64,000 bases of DNA from Phoronis australis (lineage: Eukaryota > Phoronida > Phoronidae): assembly GCA_002633005.1 (NCBI GenBank), contig NMRA01000086.1, forward strand, positions 676,433-740,432, read 5' to 3'. Shown here piece after piece: positions 1 through 11,850 of this stretch. Numbering within the stretch: the stretch's first letter is position 1; the number at the start of each line of letters is the position of its first letter. The notes under the pieces were generated by a model, which saw only the letters and a program-made list of their open reading frames with translations, ran no database searches and was not told where the DNA came from. The translations under genes were made by a program, and so were the position numbers.

Positions 1-180
1 GCACTTTTGTGCCATTAGCGCATAAAAAAATAAAAAGGCGCAAGTATGTTGCAGCAGCGCACCCCCACCCCCCAGGTGCATCTGTTAAAATGCACTACTT
101 CCAAAAATGCAATTGCAGACTTAGTTTAAAAATAGTAATTATCCCTTGTATCTGAATCATGTGCCAAATTGCACCTTATG
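1..180. other. AT-rich non-coding, no gene seen
   Basis: Contains a short C-rich run near 61-73 and no open frame or motif I can support. It leads into a fragment of repeat family R1. Confidence 0.4.
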
Positions 181-450
181 TTATCTTCCATGCCCATCTG
201 GAGTCCAGCTTTTGCAGCTGTATCTCAAACCCATTAGTGGATGTCCATGAAATTTTGTAAACATGTTCCTAGCATGAGCAAATTTTCGGATGAATTGGAA
301 TGCCGGCATGGCCCCTATTGGCAATTTTGTGTGCCTAACTGTATCTTAGGAGTTCCTTGAAGGATTTTCATGAAATTTGGTAGATAGGTATCTATTAAGC
401 AGCGCTTGACAGGTGAAAATCTCCACTCGAAAAATACGAGTGGTGGCATA
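180..450 (+). repeat. R1 dispersed repeat, fragment
   Basis: Shares the R1 signature phrases seen in the full copy at 9135-10412: a 'gtatctcaaaccc' block, 'catgaaattttg', 'ttttcggatg', then a 'cccctattggcaatttt' block and 'catgaaatttggtag'. There is no coding potential. The CTCF-like core found in better copies is degraded here. It ends near a small hairpin (arms 423-429 and 437-443, CCACTCG/CGAGTGG). Confidence 0.6.
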
Positions 451-1125
451 TTTGCACTTGTATTTTTGAATTTGGGTTAGTTAAATGTAGCGACCAAAAA
501 CAGGTTAGAACATCGCTTAGCACTTGTACGGTACAGGTCATCTAATTTGAGGACCGTATTTCTAATTTTTCCACTTGTATTTTCAATTGTTTCACTCATT
601 GTACCCGTTGCCAGTGCCAGTGGTTGCCAGAAACATCGTCTTGTTAGTGTCTTCTGCAACTTGCAATGCATTTAACGATGTTTTGAATGAAGGAACCTTG
701 TTGTTTCTTAAAATGCCACCTATTGGCATGTAACACCACTAGCCAAGCTGAAGTCCATGAGAGATGGACGCTTACTCAAATAAGTAAATTCCAGCATTTG
801 ACTTTTTTCTGTGTTTTGATACCTCAACTGGATGTGTCAAAACTTTTTTTTTTCTAGGTTAAGTATATACCTGAACTGCCAGTTGGGGTTGACGGTCAAG
901 GAGATGCAATCTACTTGACTTGTTGGAGCCTTAAGTCCCATCCACATACGTACTTAACCTAGAACAACTTGTGCTAGTGCAGCTTGTCCCACTAATAGTG
1001 GAGCGTCCACACACACATTTTGCTCTGCGCTTTGAGCAGCTGATGGGAATACTCAGGTACAAAAGAAGACCAGTCTGTATGTAACCACAAGTTTGCAGAC
1101 ACACAGCTTTTAGAAGTGGCGCATG
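451..1125. other. Non-coding, nothing recognised
   Basis: Reverse-strand ORFs of about 60 codons occur here but show no domain, no signal and no splice context. I see nothing else that I can support. Confidence 0.35.
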
Positions 1126-1300
1126 TTCCCCTTGAACAAGTTACCCTACCTTGATAAGGTGGAATTAGTTGACACAAGAGGGGAAAGTTGCACTAGTTTA
1201 AATACTGTCTATGCAGCCCCCAAACCTAGCGACCCCTCGTTCCAAGAGAAACTTGTTCTAGGGTACGACTATGTGTGGACCACACTCTAAATGCAGACTA
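1125..1300 (+). repeat. R4 short dispersed repeat, copy 1
   Basis: The block 'caagttaccctaccttgata' followed by a 'gcccccaaacctag' block and 'cttgttctagg' recurs at 53570-53725 (same strand) and 39572-39740 (opposite strand). Inverted TAGAACAAG-type words near the ends suggest a small terminal-inverted-repeat element. The exact borders are not resolved. Confidence 0.5.
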
Positions 1301-2733
1301 TGTGTTGCATGGGATACACATGTGAGCTTTTTGTGTTTTTCAAATAAAAGACTGTCACCATTCACATGCTGCTTCATCAGAAGGTAGATTGGACGTCTGA
1401 TTTGCTGTCAGAAAAATATTCAACCTGAATGCATGTCGGATGGATGTGACATCCTATCACCTGGCCTCAAACCGATTGGCAGATCAGCCTTCATACCATG
1501 AGATGGCTACATTTCAAAGATGTAATCTGTGGTTACTGTGATTTCTGAACGATTCCTTGCCAGCACAGAGCTGCATGGGAGCCCTTTCGGAAACAGGTAC
1601 TATTGGATTCACCCTGGCTTCAGAATGCCTCACACCAGGGCGTATGACAAGTAATTAATCATAACTGAATTTGTGACTAATTCTTGACACGTTGATTACA
1701 GCAAAATGACTCCCTAATTTGATCAGCTACACAACAGTTGTGCGTCAACGTTGCTTGAAATGATATATTTTGTGGACCCACTAAGATTGGAGATTACAAA
1801 TTTTTGCTCTTATTGGAAAATTTCGTGGTTCTCAGTGAGCTACCATCTTTGTCGGGGAAATCCATATTTGTCCTGTGGTAGCGCGAGTCAGGACCTGACC
1901 AGCGGTAGCAGTGGTGGTTATGGATGCTGTCTGTTGTGTACAGTAGCTTGCTAAGCATCAACATCAGATGAATGTGACCTACATCCTCCAGACGTCAGCA
2001 ACTATCACAATAAGAGCCAGACGGCATGTAACCAACAGTACCTTTGGAATGTTCTGCCTTTACAGTTGCCACCAAACGATATGCAAAATTACCCTGTATA
2101 CTACCTAGTCTCATGATGTTTAAAATCATGTGCACTCCCAAATTGTAGAAATCTGCCATTGTCACGAATTGATTCTTGACTTTCAAAGCACTGAAATCAT
2201 AAACAACGTTAGAACAGATATATTATGCACAATTGTGAATCAACGAGACAGTGATATGCAGAATGTTGCATAATTAGGTAAAGGTTAAACACTGTCAGAT
2301 TAAATAATGTCTGTTGTCCTGGTGAAGAGTCCAGTGTACTGGAGAGTTCTAGGGGATTCTCTACTATTGTACCAATGTTGAGTGAGCCGAGTTGTGTTTC
2401 AGTGTATTACAACGCTGTAGACACACACATGTGACAACATGACACAGCTATTTACAAGAGACCAACTGTCTAATTACCACCAAGTCAGGGTCCGATCATT
2501 CCGCATTCACACCACTTTGACTTCATGTCCTCCAGTTGATAACTATAAACCGATCTCTTAACTCTCAGACGTAACTTCCCCATGCAGAATCCACTCTGCA
2601 ACTCTTGACTGACTGTGATAGCCCCCATCACAACTTCCACATTTGCATACAAATAATGCTAGCCTGTACCTCTACAGACTAGTGAATGAGGCTGGCCACT
2701 AGCTTTTCAAACCTCAACAGGCACTTGTGCAAC
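1301..2733. other. Non-coding, no gene seen
   Basis: Short ORFs on both strands (61-67 codons) have no recognisable domain. No repeat family from the rest of the window was matched here. Confidence 0.35.
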
Positions 2734-2913
2734 AATTGACCTGATCGCCAGGACTTAGAGTGACGGCTTAACTGACCATTTAGTAATCATCATTCTTGAC
2801 ACACCTTCGTTTCCAAGCTGCCGTTTTACCCGACAAACCACACGTTGCTTGGTAAAAGTTATTGTTTGTTAGTGGACATTACGCAAGGGGACGAAGCTTG
2901 CGATAGGTCAATT
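2734..2913 (+). mobile_element. R3 MITE, copy 1 (TIR AATTGACCT..)
   Basis: A 180 bp non-coding element with inverted ends: left AATTGACCTGATCGCCA and right, read inverted, AATTGACCTATCGCAAG. A second copy at 61612-61800 aligns along its whole length, including the internal 'gacggcttaactgaccattt' block and 'attgtttgttagt'. A target-site duplication could not be assigned with confidence. The class II assignment rests on the inverted ends and the two-copy match. Each end contains a TGACCT/AGGTCA word. Confidence 0.7.
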
Positions 2914-3580
2914 CAGCCTCTGGCTTCCATGTCTCGATCAGTAAACAACAGAGCATGAGCTACACTGGACACTCAATACCAGTAGTGCCCCCACCCAATT
3001 GTTTGCAGGAAATAATTTCACTGTTCAACTGTATAACACTGTGCACTGCTTAGGGTATGTTCACAAACAAATGAGCCCCACTCAAAAATCCACGAAAGAC
3101 AATCCTTTTTTAATCTCCTTGGCCTAGATGAGATATGACATATCTCCTGGCGAGCGTGGTGTTAAAAATGGCCTGTTGTTGATTTGGGTAACTGAACAAA
3201 GTACTGCTCAAAAAAAGTTTGATTACAGGAGTATTTGTTCGAGTTGGAAAGATATTAAAGACATTGACTGCATCCTAAGGTGTGGGTTGTTCTAAAGCCC
3301 CCTCGACCCCCTCACCCCATGACCTTGCCCATCAACCCACATGACCTGCAGCAATAGAAAAAAATTACGCAAATTTTTGCAAAGTGAGCTTGCGACTAAC
3401 CGCTATCACATGGTTCAACAGAGCAGTCGATGGTCATTGGCATCGCTGATTTTTGCGAAAATAACTGCAAAAGAAAAACACATTCACGGAAGAAAATCAA
3501 AGATTTTTTATAAAAAAAGCTCCGAACAACTATGAAGTGTTGTCTAAGATAAATTGAATGTAATTTTGATGACTTTTGGG
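2914..3580. other. Non-coding, no gene seen
   Basis: A 64-codon ORF at 3341-3535 (+) is lysine-rich low-complexity sequence with no domain. Nothing else is recognised. Confidence 0.3.
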
Positions 3581-3692
3581 CATTTCATTCTTTTATTCTC
3601 ATTGATATCAACCAAGGATGCGTTATAAACTCCCGACATTTCATTCTTCTTTTCTTCTCACTGATATCAACCAAGGATGCGTTATAAACTCC
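3581..3692 (+). repeat. Two-copy tandem duplication, ~56 bp unit
   Basis: A unit starting 'catttcattctt' and containing 'gatatcaaccaaggatgcg' and 'ttataaactcc' is present twice back to back (starts at 3581 and 3637). The second copy has a few substitutions. This is a simple local duplication. Confidence 0.85.
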
Positions 3693-3862
3693 TGCTGCAG
3701 TGCTGTACTGTTTTAGTCTTAACCTGTGGATTTTCCCCACTCTTGAATATCCCCACTGGCCTTGTGAGCTGGAGGTCTGTTTCTTCTGATTTTGGTTATG
3801 TAACATTTTCCAGCTGAGTACAGAAATGCCATTAATCTTCTATTTTGTTTCTATTTAAATGT

Positions 3863-3883
3863 AGGTCACAGGTCAAAAGGTCA
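3863..3883 (+). promoter_or_regulatory. Three AGGTCA half-sites in tandem (DR1+DR2)
   Basis: AGGTCA occurs at 3863-3868, 3870-3875 and 3878-3883, all in the same orientation with spacers of 1 and 2 bases. Nuclear receptor heterodimers with RXR bind AGGTCA direct repeats, with DR1 and DR2 among the standard spacings. The sequence match is exact. Any binding in vivo is inference, and the nearest supported receptor exon is far downstream. Confidence 0.45.
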
Positions 3884-4284
3884 CCTGATGACACTGTGGA
3901 GCCAGCTGACCTGCAGAAAAGAGATCTCACCATGTGGAATTATTTGTGCAAGACATAGCAGCCATTCAAATTACAAAGGTACTCCATAGTCAATCTCTTT
4001 TACAGAAGTACTCTTTCATTTCTTAGTTTTGGTGGTATTCATAATAAGTCTGACATTGTTTTCGACATTTGTTTAAATGCTGATAACAAAAATGATTATT
4101 AAAAGTGTATTGCTGCTGCCTCATTTTTGCTGGTCAGTTAGTTCAATAGGCTGATTTGCGACTGGATTAGTTGCGTGTGTGCATTTCATTCTTTAGACCT
4201 TAAAATTAACTGATGAGTCTTTCTAGTGGAATGTAACCTATACATTTTTTGTAGCATATTGAGTTATCTAACTGACTTGTCTTG

Positions 4285-4650
4285 AAAGTTAAGATCATGG
4301 AGGACCCTAGAAAAATATCCAAATTTGGCTAACTTCGGAACATCACATCTTAGAAGTGACTGATGTTATTCACACGAAACTTTCAGATATCCTAAAACGG
4401 TGTCAGGATTTGTTTTTTAGATGTTCCAGTTTTGCATGAGGAGTTTGCAAAAACAGAACTTGTGCGAGAAACTTTCGAGAAATCTCTCAAAATTTAGATG
4501 AAACAAATTGAAACGATATTTTTGAAAACTATTAGCGGTTTTGAGAGTTCATCTTGAACATTTATATAAAACGAAATCTGGTCATGTAATTATAGTGTGT
4601 CCCCTGCGTGTAAAAATCTGGGAGGCCCACCATGCTCCTCTTTGGTTCCA
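4285..4650 (+). repeat. R7 dispersed repeat, 5'-type fragment
   Basis: Begins 'catggaggaccctagaaaaat' and continues with 'tctaacttcggaacatc'-like and 'gcatgaggag' blocks, matching 40677-41190 and 12918-13480. It is also matched inverted at 47860-48310 and 52270. It is non-coding. This copy lacks the downstream part of the family. Confidence 0.6.
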
Positions 4651-7130
4651 TCACTTGTAATCTTGCCCAAACTGACTGCTACACACCTAATCGTGACAGG
4701 AAAACTTCACCGCTATGCAACAGTTGCTAATTGAAGTGAATATGCCATACACATGTTACATGGCTGCTGTCGATGTTTGTGGCTTGAACGGTATTTGGTA
4801 GAATTTAAAATGAGATTTTGAACTTTTAAGCTTGTTAAGCATAATCAGTCTTTCTCACATGACCTGGAATGTGTTACGACACGACTGGTTAATAACACCA
4901 AGTTCGTAATTTTTTTGATATATGGGCGAATCACAAAGTAGTGCAATGTAGAAGTCCATACGCCTTGCATTTTATCATCCGCAAAACACTAAAACAATCA
5001 AATGCGTGCCAACCAAACAAAAATGCTGGAATTCCGTGAAGGTGACAGGGTTATGATTGACAAATCGGGTGTCGCAACTGTACATACTCCCAGTCGGAAG
5101 GACATGCGAATAACTTCTGAAGCCGACCCATCTTTGGCAGCGAATTCCATATCCACGTTCATTCAAATGTAGACGAGGCACAATTAACTCAAAAAACGCC
5201 GTGAGACTGTCTACTCTCGAGTTCCTAATAGCCATATCTATATGATTTAAGACTCGTTTTCCGGTCGAGTCTCTACGTTTATTAATTTTCTAACTTTTTA
5301 CTGCGCTCCATGATTATTACAGAGTAGGTTCAGCAAGTTCACAATTTTTGTTTCATTCAAAACAAATTTGTTACACAAAAACTTCGCTAATGACACCGGG
5401 TATCATACCTTGGTCCTAAGACGAAGGGAATTCGCTGTTAACCTCTAGAGACACACTAAGTTCAGGATTTGTAATTTAGGAGAGCTATATACGACTCCAC
5501 GTTACACACGAAAGTCATATGTCATACACATTAAAGAATATAGAACTGTACGTTTCAAAGCGTAAAATAATCGGACTCCCAAGCAAGGCAGCGGCCGTCT
5601 GTTGGACAGCCAGAATGTTATTTTGGACGGGATCGGTCAGAATTAAGAAAATGTTGGCAAAATTTAAAAAACCTTGAAATGATGACCACTTTCTCGATAT
5701 TAACGGCTGGTCGGCAGTCGCTGAAAGAAATAGGCCATCAGTAATTTCAGAAATGAAAAATTTAATCTACAAAAGTGCTTTCTTAGCGCATTTTTCAATA
5801 TTCCGCACGCCGGTGACACAGATCGGTGCTACCAGCAGCTCAACATACATCTGAATAAAAACGCTTTCGACGAGTTTCTAATGGCTAATCCGATATTTAT
5901 GATTGCACCCTGTGAAAAGAAAGTGAACAATGGATATGCCTATCTATCGATATATATGCGACGAGCTTGCGACCTAGTTTCCCGTGGGTACTTACTACTT
6001 CGTGCAATGTAATTCACATCATTGTACCTCATTTGTAATCGTCAAATTAGTTTCTTGTTTGTCTAATATCTGCCAACATTTCACTACATCTGATTTTTCA
6101 ACTGCTGACATTGTTACCCCTTTTCAAAATGTTGTCACAATATTCCCCTGGTTAATTCCAAAATCAATGTATCCTTATCATGCTCTGTTGTCCACTCTAG
6201 CACTTGTGGCCTTTTCGTTCGTAGTTTTACTGTGTGAAAAATGACGCATGCATTTATTGGCATAGGCTAAAATATGACCCTTATTAATTGTTGCAAAAAT
6301 TGCTTTCTTTGGTCCCCCTTAGTCGTCTTTAAGAAGTATGCATGTCGTGCAGCCATGCAGGACGAAGAAAATGAAAATGGCCACCAGAAACCCATCAGCT
6401 GTGAACTGATGTGCCAAAGTTCACGAAGTTTCTCAGACGTCAAATCTGACCCTGTTCCTGTCCTTGCTGCTACGTGAGAGCATTCATTTTTCCTTCTTGA
6501 TCCTTTGGCCTATAAGTATCTGTATTTTAGAATTATTGACCAGGATATTGTTCTGAGCTAGGATATATATGTTCTAAGATATTTGGCTGTTAAAACCGGA
6601 TACAATAAACACAGCTGTCTTTCTAGGAAGGTCACAACAAGTCTTTGTTAGTTCAGACAATGAACTACCCCTAAGCTCAGCCCATCAGTTAACCATACAA
6701 GAAAATGACAAAAATCTGATTGTTAACTGCCAGGTAGATCGTTGAACATAAAAGACATGGTTTCTTCAGTAACAGGTCTTTTGATTTATTGCAGAAAAAT
6801 TTGTAAGTTTAATGAAAGAAATTATGTCAGTTTAATGTAGCCGAAAAAACGTTGGGTCCCGATTGTTTTAATTCACTCATTTATATCTCCATTTGTGTTT
6901 TCTGTATGCCTGTTTCAGCGTTTTATTTATTTCTTTACAACCAATCTACCATTTTTCAAAATTTGTGTTTTCGCATGGCGTAAGGTGTGACTTCAAAGTA
7001 ATGTGTTCATATTTGAGTCAGTTCATTCAGTCCCTTGTGTATTGTGACTGTAGCATCACATATTTCATAACCAGCATGAGTATGTCACAGGTATTGACTT
7101 GTGGCTAATTTATTCAATATCTGAATGTGT
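4651..7130. other. Non-coding, no gene seen
   Basis: ORFs of 60-90 codons (for example 4975-5235 minus and 5984-6244 plus) have no domain, no coding-like composition and no paired splice signals. No repeat family could be assigned. Confidence 0.3.
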
Positions 7131-7134
7131 TTAA

Positions 7135-7579
7135 AGCCGCATTTACACAAGAGACAGTTGACCCGGCACAGCTAACACGGAACAGCTGCTCCAGTGCAAG
7201 TGTGTGTGTGTAAACACGACTGACACCGAGCGAGTGACACCGCAGCGTCCAGTTTTTGACATTGGTTTGACAGGTAGAGCCAGTTACACTCGATCAGTTG
7301 CTCCAGTGTCAACTACACGTCTGAACACAACTCAGGCACAGCGGAAATAGATCATCTTTCAATGCGCTTGCGCAATAGTGTGTAGTCGGGTGATCAACTG
7401 GCATTCCATGGGGTTTGGGCATTCGCTATTGTTTACGCGAGCCTGCGCAGACAGTATTTGTGTAAGTGACTCATGCTGATGCAGTTTGTGATCTAATGTC
7501 GTGTAAATGCGACTAAAGTGGAGCAAGTCGCGCCGTGACCACTAACACGGTGACGACTGTCTCTTGTGTAAAAGTGGCT
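7135..7579 (+). mobile_element. TIR element, ~445 bp, no coding capacity
   Basis: The left end reads AGCCGCATTTACACAAGAGA and the inverted right end reads AGCCACTTTTACACAAGAGA, both followed by CAGT. The interior has no ORF and is rich in 'gacac' and 'aacacgg' words repeated near both ends. I could not assign a target-site duplication, so the superfamily is left open. Confidence 0.65.
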
Positions 7580-7623
7580 CAACACTCTCCAGGTTTTGAT
7601 TTTTTTGTGTGGACCACCCTTAA

Positions 7624-8130
7624 AGGAGAATGCCACCCAAAAACAACCTATTTTGTATCAATTTAGATCGAGTAGTTCTTCTCGATAACGGCACGTTCGG
7701 TTGCGTTACGTGACACCTGACGGCAGACGGAGGTGTTGAAATTGTGCAATGACGTCATTGGTTTCACACGCGGTCTCTTCAGCAGTTCACAACAGGGGTT
7801 ACTGGTGTCAGCATATCGCTTGAATTCATCATTTAACATCAATAAATCACCCAAACTTCGATGTAAAACCCTTAAAAATACACATAACTCTTATAAAAAC
7901 ATGTTTTTTTATTTCGCTTTTACGGATTTATTGGTATTTGGACACACCGTAGCCTACAAAGTTCGGCAGGCCAATTTACCAAGGTCCGTAGCAGGAGCTT
8001 GGGGTCTGTTCGGAGATAAATTCGAAGTATTCTTCCGTGAAATACAGGCAAGAGAACCTACAAGAGGCGATGTGGATATAGACCGATTAAGACGGTAAAA
8101 AAGACTAATTAAATCTGGTGCCGTTCTCCT
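7624..8130 (+). mobile_element. TTAA-flanked MITE, Kolobok-like
   Basis: A 507 bp element with perfect TTAA on both sides (7620-7623 and 8131-8134). Terminal inverted repeats are AGGAGAATGCCACC on the left and AGGAGAACGGCACC inverted on the right. The ends resemble those of the THAP-bearing TTAA element at 20771-21541 (AGGCGAAG.CAACC), which suggests the same superfamily. TTAA targets are also used by piggyBac, so that remains an alternative. A 121-codon open frame runs through 7733-8098, but I recognise no transposase or host domain in it. Confidence 0.7.
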
Positions 8131-8439
8131 TTAAATTTTGTTTTTTAACTTGTGGGTTGGGCATTTTTGTGCTTGAGGAAATCAAGGTGATTTTAAATCG
8201 TTCACGGTTGTGTTGCTAAATTAAATGACATTTTATATGTTCACCCGAGTGATGGCAAGTTTTCCAGTTACAAATCATTTTCACTAACACTTCTTTCTTA
8301 TTACCTATGAGGCTTTTAGGGGATACACATACAAACTGTCTACTCTTTATGTGGAAAACTTTTTGCCGTGCCATTTTATGTAAAAATACAATACTGACAA
8401 CTGACAAATGTCATCAGTTCCCCAACCCTTTTCAGCACA

Positions 8440-8601
8440 CAGGATTTCTTTAAGGGCATCATCCAGATTTTTTCTTACTCTCATTGATGTCGGGAAGGTG
8501 AAGAATTAATGATCACGCATCCACGGGTATTCGTCCAGTTTATCAAACTTTTTCACATCGAAGTTACAGCTCACTGTACAGCAGTAATACTTCGTTGGCA
8601 T
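8440..8601 (-). pseudogene. THAP zinc-finger fragment, broken (copy 1)
   Basis: The minus strand starts at an ATG complement near 8601 and reads MPTKYYCCTVSC, then KFDKLDEYPWMRD, an in-frame stop, then FFTFPTSMR. The spaced cysteines followed by an F-x-FP motif are what the N-terminal half of a THAP domain (C2CH zinc-dependent DNA binding) looks like. THAP domains occur in P-type and Kolobok transposases and in host THAP proteins. A diverged second copy lies at 13805-13920 and the similarity continues into the flanks, so this is a mobile-element relic rather than a host gene. The stop and the lack of the C-x2-H half show it is dead. Confidence 0.55.
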
Positions 8602-8830
8602 TGGAAGGACGAATAGAGTACTGCAACGGAGAAAAACTTGTAAGGAATTAGACAACAACAAATTACATGTGAAACTCCAGTGGCACGATAACGAAGCAGC
8701 AAATGCACCTGGCGGATGTTTACGGCATTGTGGGTAAATACAGTGAGTTTCGAGTTTACCGGCGTAAACTGGGATGGCTCTATTGATGGCAGTTTAACCT
8801 TGATCCTACTCCTTTGATGTACAAATAATC
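8602..8830. repeat. Flank shared with 13920-14100
   Basis: Sequence beyond the THAP relic, including 'cagcaacaaat'-like and 'gaagcagcaaatgcacctg' words, matches 13920-14100 with many changes. The repeated unit is therefore larger than the THAP fragment. Borders are not visible. Confidence 0.5.
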
Positions 8831-9134
8831 TAGAGGCCTATAAAACCAGATATTTCATGCTGAATGGCCACTTGGCACCAGTATACTATTTGAGAAACTG
8901 CTTGCATATTAACCAGTACAATTTGTTAATGAGTGTACTTGTGTCGTCTGTGTTCTCCACAACCTGTTTTAGCTGCCATCTGCATAGAGTTTGAATTTTG
9001 CTGTGATGGGTTCGGCTTACTTGCACAGAGTGTGAAAACCTACATAATGAGATTGAAGTGTTAGGAAATTTGTATTTTCTTAAGCAAATTTGACATTTTG
9101 GACTTTTGGTAACAGTTCAATACATTCATTTTTA

Positions 9135-10412
9135 TGCGCCCACATATTTATATGTGGACGCATTATGCCGTCATCTCCATCCGTTCGTCCGTCCAGCGTC
9201 TGCCACTCTATCTCCAAAACCCTTTGACATACGTGCATGAAATTTGGCGCATATGTTCCATTCATGAATGGGACGGCATGAGCAAACTTTCGGACGGATC
9301 CGATTACTGGTGTGCCCCCTAATGGCAATTTAAGTTTTTTACGCTTACCTTTGTATCTTCAAAAGTCCTGAACGGATGTTCATGAAATTTGGTATGTAGG
9401 CACCTATTAGTGAGATGACGCTATCCTGCCGTTTTCGGATGGATTCAACATAGTTTGCGCCACCTAGTGCCCATTTTTACTGTTTTCTAGTCTGTTTATT
9501 TGCGTCCACCCCTCTATCAATCAAACCGCTCAAAGGATGATTGTGAAAATTGGCATGTATTTGCTTGCTGTAAAGTGGATGGTTGACGATGATTTTCCGA
9601 CGATTTCGACTACTGCGGCGCCTCCTAGTGGCAGTTTTGTTTTTGTTGCGCCTATGGCTGTATCTCCTAAACCGTTCACAGGATCTTTACTTAATTTAGC
9701 AAGTGTATTTATATGATGTTGACTATGGATGACGACGACTTTCGGCCAGATCCGACTATTGCTGTGCCCCCTATTGGCAATTTTCAGTTTTTTATGTTTA
9801 ACTCGGTATCTTCAAAGGTCCTCAACAGATTTTCATAAAATTTTTAATATAGGCATCTATTGGTGTGATGATGCTATCTTCCTGTTTTTGGATGAAATTG
9901 AGTTATTTTGCACCACCTAGTGGCCATTTTTGCTGTTTTCAAATCTTGTTTTTTGCGTCCACCCCTGTATCAACCAAATCATTTGAAAATTGGCATATAT
10001 GTTCTCAGTGTTAAGACGACCTTTGATGATGGTGACTGACTACTGTGGCGCCTCCTAGTGGTAGTTTTGTTTTGCGCCCATAATTGTATCTCCTAAACCC
10101 ACTGCAGGATCTTTACTAAATTTAGTAAGTGTATTTATATAAAGATAACAACAGATGACGACGACTTTCTGGCGGATCCAACGGACACTGTCCCCACTAA
10201 GTGGCAATTTCATTTTATTCTGTTTTCCTTTGTTTCTCTGAAGTTCCTTGACAGATTTTTATGAAATGTGGCATGTTCCTGTTTTTGGATGGATTGTATG
10301 CTTTTGCGCCATCTAGTGGCCATCTTTATGATACAAATAAATAACCCTAAAAGCACACCATTTGCAATGCATTCGTGGGTGCATTTCAACGCTCCGCATT
10401 GCTCTTGTAAGA
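9135..10412 (+). repeat. R1 dispersed repeat, near full-length copy
   Basis: Opens with a near-palindrome (CCACATATttATATGTGG, 9140-9157) and closes with the shared end block 'gcatttcaacgctc..', which forms a small hairpin in the 34 kb copy. The interior is a quasi-tandem series of diverged subunits. Each has 'gtatctcctaaacc', 'atgaaatttgg' and 'cgg.cggat' phrases and a core like GCC(A/C/T)(C/T)CTAGTGG. Cores sit at 9314, 9459, 9620, 9766, 9912, 10050, ~10193 and 10308, a spacing close to 146 bp. No coding frame is seen. The core at 10308-10319 matches the CTCF core consensus exactly when inverted. Confidence 0.8.
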
Positions 10413-11134
10413 CTTAACACGCAAAGTCCCCACAGTGTGGTCATGGACTCCCGAAAGCGTACATAAATTATGTAATTGCAGTCGAATTTTATGTTGTGGA
10501 GAACACCACGAGTTTCGTTACAAGTATGCATGAAAACGGCATTTAGTCATATGCATCTGGCAGGATGGCTACAGTTATTAAAGATTTGTTCACTTTAAGA
10601 TTTACTTCAATTTTGATCATAAAACTATACGAAGCAACACAAAACATTTCTGTAATGTCCTTACTCAGGGAAGCAATGTGTAGCATATTATTGATCATGC
10701 CAGCATTTTTTCAGTGACCTGAGCTGGCACTAAGTCCATGTGTTATAAGTGCACTTTAAAGACAGCCTCCAGCGACCAAAAGACCCTCTTAACACCAGAA
10801 ATACAAGTATTTTTTTAATGAAATCTTTTTGTTATTTGCGTACCACAGAACATAATTAATTATGACGTAAATTACACCATCCATAATTCCTAGTCCCTTC
10901 TAGCATCCCAGAGAAATTCTCAACCAATCAGCATAAAGTGGTAGATATGACTGTGCCCTCGAAATTTCTCCTAAGCCTCACTGCGTAACAGCTGAGTGTC
11001 ATTTTTTTGACGCAGGCTTAGGCTAGTTATCGGTCTTGCTGCCTAGGGATGCAATAATGAAACGGCCTTGTCATACATTTGTGCATCTTCCCCGCCGATC
11101 CCGTCATGTGCCGCGCGGGGAATAAGATTCATAT
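10413..11134. other. Non-coding, no gene seen
   Basis: Between R1 and R5 there are only short ORFs without domains. No element ends were found. Confidence 0.3.
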
Positions 11135-11850
11135 CCACACCAATATGGGTAAAAATGACCAAATAAAATTGGACACAAGTATTGTCATTAAAAGCTACAC
11201 CGTTATACTTTCAGTAAACTAAATTATTTATCGGTGTTGGAAAAATTGGCTTTCAACGATTGCGTCATGTGACCTGAACAGTTTCTTTTTCTTCCGTTAA
11301 TTCTTTTATCAACTGTTCTTCGCTGCCACGAGGTGGCGTACTGTCACAACAAATTGTCGGAACTGGTTTCATTTCGTTACAAATTTTTAGCATTTTCAAT
11401 ATCAAAAAAACAAATTTTAGAACAAACTTTGCGGCTGCGAAGCTGTCATCTTACCTCCAGATTGTCGCAAAAGTTTGGGATGGCGCGTGTGCCTATCACA
11501 AGCACACTGTTTTCAAAATGACGACAGACTTTTTTTGTTAAAAAGCTCAAAAGGCGAAGAATTATGCTAGAAAATGACGTTTATTAGGTTGTTTTTCACT
11601 TAAATGGCTGGCAATGGGCAAGGTGTGTGTTGGAATTGTCTCCCAGATTTTGCATGCATCCCGTCGGTCATGGGCTAAGAGATATAAGTTTCCCGACGAT
11701 GGGTCTAGTAGAACTCATACCCGGCCTGTACGAAATTTCATTGTCTAATGGAGCTCAACACACGGTACCTAGCTGTATTTTGACGATAGTCTTCAAACAG
11801 CTAGCTTGCTGGCTACAAGAATTAATGTGCGCATTTTGACGTTTTGTGTT
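11135..11850 (-). repeat. R5 dispersed repeat, copy 1
   Basis: The inverse of this stretch aligns with 55980-56760 over several hundred bases, including 'aaaatacagctaggt', the 'caaaatctggga' block, 'cgtcattttct', 'gcgacat' and 'tgatgatagcttggca' regions. Both copies hold broken frames with a shared reading (KT.VKIQLG), so the family may once have been coding. I do not recognise the protein. Confidence 0.55.

Noticed and set aside
7733-8098. 121-codon plus-strand ORF within the TTAA MITE
   Set aside because: The C-terminal part looks somewhat coding-like (LFGDKFEVFFREIQ), but it matches no family I know, and 507 bp MITEs rarely code. I could not support it without copies to compare.
9135-10412. 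R1 as a CRISPR array or a coding tandem repeat
   Set aside because: The subunits are diverged, not identical repeats with unique spacers, the frames are broken, and the context is animal DNA.
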